Below, in pieces: positions 6,248-9,756 of a stretch of 9,756 bases of DNA (positions are counted from its first letter, which is position 1; each line of letters opens with the position of its first letter). Made by a program: the position numbers and the translations under genes. The notes beneath the pieces are model-generated. The model had not been told where the DNA came from. It did no database searches and saw nothing but the letters and a program-made list of their open reading frames with translations. Source of the DNA: an uncultured Eubacterium sp. (GTDB lineage Bacteria; Bacillota_A; Clostridia; Lachnospirales; Lachnospiraceae); the NCBI GenBank assembly GCA_910589045.1, contig CAJUSH010000065.1, positions 1 through 9,756 of the forward strand, read 5' to 3'.

Positions 6248-6530
6248 GCGCAAAGGCAATGAAGAGAACAAGTAATGAAGAGTAACCACCTACAGAGAGC
6301 CGCCGGCTGGTGAGAGGCGCAGGCAGAGCTTTTCATGAATACATCTCCAAGCTGCGCACCGAAATTTCCTGATGAAAAGAGTAGGCTGCGACGGGTTCCG
6401 CCCGTTATCGGGGACAGACGTTGATGGATGTCTGACTGAGCCCGGTTATGTGAGTGACCGGTAAAAAAAGGTGGTAACGCGACGGACAATCGCCCTTTTT
6501 CGTGCAGAGCACGAGGAAGGGCTTTTTATT
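6248..6530 (+). ncRNA. tyrosine-specific T-box riboswitch leader of tyrS
   Basis: The leader senses uncharged tRNA-Tyr. Stem I is closed by GCGCA (6248-6252) with TGCGC (6353-6357). Its distal part carries AGAGAG and GGTGAGAGGCG, matching the conserved apical motifs. The specifier codon is TAC at 6340-6342 (context GAATACATC), a tyrosine codon. The T-box core is GGTGGTAACGCG; the bulge TGGT (6472-6475) complements the tRNA-Tyr 3' end ACCA with discriminator A. The antiterminator pairs AAAAAGG (6465-6471) with CCTTTTT (6494-6500), and GCGA (6479-6482) with TCGC (6490-6493), and excludes the terminator stem starting at 6492. Uncharged tRNA-Tyr stabilises the antiterminator and lets tyrS be transcribed. 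ACGGG/CCCGT and CAGAC/GTCTG hairpins between Stem I and the T-box are likely Stem II/III-region helices. Confidence 0.96.
6492..6530 (+). terminator. T-box-controlled intrinsic terminator before tyrS
   Basis: GCCCTTTTTCGTGC (6492-6505) pairs with GCACGAGGAAGGGC (6509-6522), a 14-pair stem with two G-U pairs and a three-base loop, followed by TTTTTATT. Its 5' arm shares bases with the antiterminator, so the two structures are mutually exclusive. Confidence 0.95.
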
Positions 6531-6558
6531 GTATCGAAAAAAGGAGAGGAGAAACAAT

Positions 6559-7785
6559 ATGACACTTTATGACGAGCTGGTTGCCCGCGGACTGATCGCG
6601 CAGGTAACCGATGAGGAAGAAATTAAGCAGCTAATTAACAACGGAAAAGCAACCTTTTACATCGGCTTTGACCCTACGGCAGACAGCCTGCATGTGGGAC
6701 ATTTTATGGCTTTGTGTCTGATGAAGCGGCTGCAGATGGCGGGCAACAAGCCAATCGCCCTGATCGGCGGCGGAACTGCCATGATCGGGGACCCTTCCGG
6801 CCGCACGGACATGCGCCAGATGATGACGACCGAGACGATTCAGCACAATGTGGACTGCTTCAAAAAGCAGATGAGCCGTTTCATTGATTTTTCCGAGGGA
6901 AAGGCTCTGCTCGTGAATAATGCGGACTGGCTTCTGGATCTCAATTACATCGAAATACTGCGTGAGGTGGGCGCCCATTTTTCCGTCAACCGGATGCTCG
7001 CTGCCGAGTGCTATAAGCAGCGCATGGAAAAGGGATTAAGCTTCCTGGAGTTTAACTACATGATTATGCAGAGCTATGATTTTTATGTATTATACCAGAA
7101 ATACGGCTGCAATATGGAATTCGGAGGGGACGACCAGTGGTCAAACATGCTAGGCGGAACCGAGCTGATCCGGCGCAGGCTTGGAAAGGATGCCTATGCC
7201 ATGACCATCAATCTGCTCTTAAATTCCGAGGGAAAGAAGATGGGAAAAACCCAGTCCGGTGCGGTATGGCTTGACCCAAACAAAACCTCACCCTTTGATT
7301 TTTACCAGTACTGGAGAAATGTCTCGGACTCCGACGTGCTCAAATGCATTCGTATGCTGACCTTCCTGCCCTTAGAGCAGATTGACGAAATGGACCACTG
7401 GGAGGGCGCTAAGCTCAATGAGGCAAAGGAAATACTGGCCTTCGAGCTGACTAAGCTTGTCCATGGCGAGGAGGAAGCAAACAGGGCACAGGAAGGTGCC
7501 CGCGCACTTTTTTCCGGTGGCGGGGATACCGCAAATATGCCTACCGTGACCGTAAACGCTTCCGATTTTGCAGAGCGCGATATGGATATCATGGCTGTTC
7601 TGGTAAAAACCGGCTTGTGTGAGAGCCGTTCCGATGCGCGCCGGGCCGTACAGCAGGGCGGTGTCATCGTTGACGGTGAAAAAGTAACCGATATTTCCAC
7701 CTCCTACAAGCTGGAGGATTTTGTCGGGGAAGGAAAGGTTGTAAAGCGCGGAAAGAAAAAATTCGCGAAGGTACTTGCAGAGTAA
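6559..7785 (+). CDS. tyrS: tyrosyl-tRNA synthetase, 408 aa
   Basis: TyrRS activates tyrosine and transfers it to tRNA-Tyr. The start is the ATG at 6559 (MTLYDELVARG), preceded by AAGGAGAGGAG; the longer open frame from 6502 begins inside the terminator hairpin and is not credible. Signatures of the TyrRS class I fold are YIGFDPTADSLHVGH with the HIGH motif as HVGH (45-48), the GGGTAMIGDPSGR loop (70-82), QSYDF (171-175) and GGDDQWSN (189-196) around the tyrosine pocket, and KMGKT (227-231) as the KMSKS-equivalent. A C-terminal S4-like RNA-binding domain follows (about 345-405, with SRSDARRAVQQGGVIVDGE). Length and layout match the usual Firmicute enzyme. The gene is monocistronic: T-box leader in front, bidirectional terminator directly after. 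Expression is therefore expected to rise when tRNA-Tyr is uncharged. Confidence 0.98.
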   Translation: MTLYDELVARGLIAQVTDEEEIKQLINNGKATFYIGFDPTADSLHVGHFMALCLMKRLQMAGNKPIALIGGGTAMIGDPSGRTDMRQMMTTETIQHNVDCFKKQMSRFIDFSEGKALLVNNADWLLDLNYIEILREVGAHFSVNRMLAAECYKQRMEKGLSFLEFNYMIMQSYDFYVLYQKYGCNMEFGGDDQWSNMLGGTELIRRRLGKDAYAMTINLLLNSEGKKMGKTQSGAVWLDPNKTSPFDFYQYWRNVSDSDVLKCIRMLTFLPLEQIDEMDHWEGAKLNEAKEILAFELTKLVHGEEEANRAQEGARALFSGGGDTANMPTVTVNASDFAERDMDIMAVLVKTGLCESRSDARRAVQQGGVIVDGEKVTDISTSYKLEDFVGEGKVVKRGKKKFAKVLAE

Positions 7786-7831
7786 TGTGAAAAGGAATCC
7801 GTAAAATTTCTATTACGATGATCTGTACGAC

Positions 7832-7861
7832 AAAAAGAGGACTGCACTGCAGCCCTCTTTT
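7832..7861. terminator. bidirectional terminator between tyrS and the convergent nucleotidase gene
   Basis: AAAAGAGG (7833-7840) pairs with CCTCTTTT (7854-7861), and inside it CTGC (7842-7845) pairs with GCAG (7849-7852), with one A-C mismatch and a three-base loop. A T-run follows on the plus strand (TTTT) and on the minus strand (TTTTT), so one hairpin can serve both convergent genes. Nothing else is visible in the 93-base gap. Confidence 0.85.
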
Positions 7862-7878
7862 CAGTATTACTGATATTC

Positions 7879-9549
7879 TTATTTGTCTTTGTTGATAATG
7901 GTAATTCTTCCCTGTCCTGCCGGATCCTTGTACTCTTCGCCGACAACACCCTTTAATACATCCTTTAAGTAAACACTCATAACCTCATTGTCTACCATGG
8001 TGTTATCCTTCACTACGTTACATCCGTCAAACATGGTGTAGCCGTCACCCTGTAAGCGAAGCGTATAGTTTGTTCCTGCCATCGTATAGGTCTTTGCCAG
8101 ATCAATCGGCTCATAAGCGGACTTCTCTGCATTCCAGATCTGAATATCGGTGACACGATAATCTCCGTCAACCTTTTCAAACATTCCGGTGTCAGGATTT
8201 GTTACAACAGCGGAAGGAATCGAAGCGTCGATGGTATACTTGATGCCGGATACCTGAAGGAATCCGCCGCTCTCATCGGGATAATTTTTGCTTCCCAGCT
8301 CCAGCGCATCCTTGATCTGCTGTCCGGTTACTTCGATTACACATCCATAGTTTCCAAAGGGGAATACAGAGATCATGTCATTGTACGTCAGATCTCCTGC
8401 CGCGATATTTGAGCGGATACCGCCGCCATTCATGATCGCAACATCCGCATCCATTGCATATCGGAACGCATCCGCACAGAAATCTCCGAGGTTTGTCTCC
8501 GCGTTACGGATTGCACGCTCGCCGTTTGCGTCCAATGAAGTGAGGTCAACGTCTGTCTTTCCGATTACCTGCTCCAAAAGCTTATTATATTCTTCTTTGA
8601 TTGATGTAATAAAATTCTTCGTCGTGGTATTTTCGTATCTGCTCTCTTCCGTGATGGGAATCAGCTTTGTTGTGATCTTACCCTTGCTGGTAATTACAAG
8701 CTGTCCGATATTTGCAAACTTTGTTCCGGTAGAAGAGATAACTACGTTCTTACCCTTCTTGTTCTTTACCTTCGTAGAAGCGATGGTGCTGTGTGAATGT
8801 CCATCCAGTACAACATCAATACCATATGTATTCTTTACAACACTCTGTGCGCTCCACTGCTCGGTAACGCTCTCGGTTCCAAGATGGGTCAGAGCAACCA
8901 CATAATCGGCACCGTTTTTACGCGCAGTGTTTACAACCTTCTGTACCCTCGTGTACAGAGCCTTTCCTGTTGCATCCCCGGCAAAGCTGTAGATGAACTC
9001 ACCCTTTTTATTCTGGAAATAAGCGGGTGTAGACTTTGTAAAGCTCTCCGGAGTAGTAATTCCTACAAAAGCTACCTTTGTTTTTCCATACTTCTTTGTC
9101 GTGTAGGAATTGAAAACCGTCTTATTATTGGATGTTTTCGTAAAATTACAGGAGACAACCTTTGCATTCAGGCTGTCCATCAGACTATTTAACTGAGGCA
9201 TTGCATAGTCAAATTCATGATTTCCAAGTGTTACAACATCATAACCAACCTTGTTCATGATCTTTATGATTGCTTCTCCCTGTGAAATAGATCCGATGAC
9301 ATCTCCCTGCACGAAATCACCGCAGGAAACGACTGACACATATTTTGTCTGTGACTTCATCTCCTTTTTCAGCGCTTTCATGTCCTCATACTTGTCCACC
9401 GCGCAGTGAACGTCGTTATCGTACAGGATCACAATGTCGTTTTTGTTTACCTTGGGTGCATCCGCTGCTTCTGTCACTACCGGAGCCGCAGTCAACAGCA
9501 TCGCCATTGCCAACACGAACGATAACACTCTGCCATACATTTTCTTCAT
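7879..9549 (-). CDS. secreted 5'-nucleotidase / UDP-sugar hydrolase-like metallophosphoesterase, 556 aa
   Basis: The protein resembles the UshA/YfkN 5'-nucleotidase family, which hydrolyses extracellular nucleotides (and in some members UDP-sugars) for phosphate and nucleoside salvage. A signal peptide is clear: KK, a hydrophobic core (about 8-23) and small residues near VTEAADA; there is no lipobox cysteine. The N-terminal metallophosphatase domain has D46-x-H48 (DNDVH), D78 (CGDF), N110-H111-E112 (GNHEFDY), H222 (THLG) and H251/H253 (GHSHS), so all metal ligands are present. The C-terminal nucleotide-binding domain (about 325-556) has TNLGDFCADAFRYA, NGGGIRSNI, SVFPFGN and GGFLQVSG. No sortase or repeat anchor is visible, so it is probably released or held loosely. 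The start at 9549 has GGAGG eight bases upstream. The gene is monocistronic and convergent with tyrS. The exact substrate cannot be read from sequence. Confidence 0.93.
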   Translation of the reverse strand: MKKMYGRVLSFVLAMAMLLTAAPVVTEAADAPKVNKNDIVILYDNDVHCAVDKYEDMKALKKEMKSQTKYVSVVSCGDFVQGDVIGSISQGEAIIKIMNKVGYDVVTLGNHEFDYAMPQLNSLMDSLNAKVVSCNFTKTSNNKTVFNSYTTKKYGKTKVAFVGITTPESFTKSTPAYFQNKKGEFIYSFAGDATGKALYTRVQKVVNTARKNGADYVVALTHLGTESVTEQWSAQSVVKNTYGIDVVLDGHSHSTIASTKVKNKKGKNVVISSTGTKFANIGQLVITSKGKITTKLIPITEESRYENTTTKNFITSIKEEYNKLLEQVIGKTDVDLTSLDANGERAIRNAETNLGDFCADAFRYAMDADVAIMNGGGIRSNIAAGDLTYNDMISVFPFGNYGCVIEVTGQQIKDALELGSKNYPDESGGFLQVSGIKYTIDASIPSAVVTNPDTGMFEKVDGDYRVTDIQIWNAEKSAYEPIDLAKTYTMAGTNYTLRLQGDGYTMFDGCNVVKDNTMVDNEVMSVYLKDVLKGVVGEEYKDPAGQGRITIINKDK

Positions 9550-9595
9550 GGCATACTCCTCCTTTTTTTTATTCAGGCCGGAACATTTGAACCTG

Positions 9596-9609
9596 CCCGT
9601 TGCTTCGGG
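9596..9609 (-). other. small hairpin in the nucleotidase leader
   Basis: CCCG (9596-9599) and CGGG (9606-9609) form a four-pair stem with a six-base loop in the 5' leader of the nucleotidase gene. No known riboswitch class is recognisable in the region 9550-9645, which otherwise holds only the ribosome binding site preceded by an A-rich run and the weak promoter candidate. Confidence 0.25.
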
Positions 9610-9618
9610 TTAAGCTGC

Positions 9619-9647
9619 CTTATAAAAGCTTTATCCCCGTAGTTTAA
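9619..9647 (-). promoter_or_regulatory. candidate promoter of the nucleotidase gene
   Basis: TATAAG (9624-9619) is a good -10 on the minus strand. The hexamer 17 bases upstream, TTAAAC (9647-9642), matches the sigma-A -35 at only three of six positions and touches the T-tract of the preceding terminator. A promoter must lie in this 150-base gap, but this exact choice is tentative. Confidence 0.35.
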
Positions 9648-9699
9648 AAAAGGACTGAATCCAAAAAACGATTTCTGTTTTTGAATCCAATCCTCTTTT
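9646..9699 (-). terminator. intrinsic terminator downstream of tRNA-Cys
   Basis: On the minus strand the arm 9699-9677 pairs with 9669-9646 around a seven-base loop, giving about 23 pairs that end in the run TTTTTT. Four positions pair as G-U only when transcribed from the minus strand; read as plus-strand RNA they would be A-C mismatches. This shows the terminator serves the minus-strand tRNA and insulates the nucleotidase gene. Confidence 0.8.
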
Positions 9700-9701
9700 A
9701 A

Positions 9702-9756
9702 AGGCGACTACCAGATTTGAACTGGTGATCAGGGAGTTGCAGTCCCACGCCTTACC
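9702..9756 (-). tRNA. tRNA-Cys (anticodon GCA), 5' part beyond the window
   Basis: Read on the minus strand, the segment starts in the D loop (GGTAAGGC). It continues with the anticodon loop CTGCAAC (anticodon GCA), a four-base variable region GATC, a perfect T arm (ACCAG, TTCAAAT, CTGGT), the acceptor 3' strand AGTCGCC and discriminator T, as expected for tRNA-Cys. CCA is not encoded. Positions 27 and 43 are both T, so the anticodon stem appears to have four pairs rather than five. The first part of the acceptor and D stem lies beyond the right edge. Confidence 0.92.

Noticed and set aside
6178..6489. Minus-strand open frame across the T-box leader
   Set aside because: It is antisense to a well-supported riboswitch, has no ribosome binding site and crosses both divergent promoters.
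8375..8905. Plus-strand open frame antisense to the nucleotidase gene
   Set aside because: It is a shadow of the nucleotidase coding frame and shows no protein signature.
9550..9645. Possible riboswitch in the nucleotidase leader
   Set aside because: Only a four-pair hairpin is visible; no conserved purine, phosphate-related or other riboswitch core could be recognised.
1..9756. Mobile element, CRISPR array, defence or prophage module
   Set aside because: Apart from a short coding repeat in the spoIIQ-like gene there are no direct repeats, no transposase or integrase motifs and no regular repeat-spacer pattern; every long gene belongs to a housekeeping or sporulation family except the small zinc-ribbon protein.

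Overview
The window looks like a chromosomal core region of a Gram-positive, spore-forming Clostridia species, most likely a member of the Lachnospiraceae. The evidence is a sporulation gene pair (spoIID followed by a spoIIQ-type gene), a tyrosine T-box leader, a clostridial-type MetRS with an HIGN signature and a C-terminal tRNA-binding domain, strong AGGAGG-type ribosome binding sites, and moderate GC content. Assignments rest on motifs and synteny read by eye; no database search was possible.

Layout. Two consensus vegetative promoters stand back to back near 6171-6242. Leftwards (minus strand) runs a probable operon: a coiled-coil/zinc-ribbon protein, metG (methionyl-tRNA synthetase), tatD (metal-dependent DNase family), ksgA (16S rRNA dimethyltransferase), then two sporulation genes, spoIID and a spoIIQ-like gene cut by the left edge. 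The last gene has its own excellent sigma-F-type promoter in the 67-base gap after spoIID, and spoIID has a weaker sigma-E-like site overlapped by a perfect palindrome. Rightwards (plus strand) runs a complete T-box riboswitch with a UAC specifier, antiterminator and terminator, followed by tyrS. A bidirectional terminator separates tyrS from a convergent gene for a secreted 5'-nucleotidase/UDP-sugar hydrolase-like enzyme. At the right edge is the 3' part of a minus-strand tRNA-Cys followed by its terminator.

How the genes work together. The central part supplies translation functions: MetRS, TyrRS under tRNA-Tyr charging control, rRNA maturation by KsgA, and tRNA-Cys. The left end supplies engulfment-stage functions: mother-cell SpoIID and forespore SpoIIQ act on opposite sides of the septum. 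The most notable point is that both engulfment proteins lack residues expected for catalysis. SpoIID has Gln where the family has its catalytic Glu, and the LytM domain of the SpoIIQ-like protein has lost every recognisable metal ligand. The rest of the window is conventional, and I see no defence system, CRISPR array, insertion sequence or prophage.
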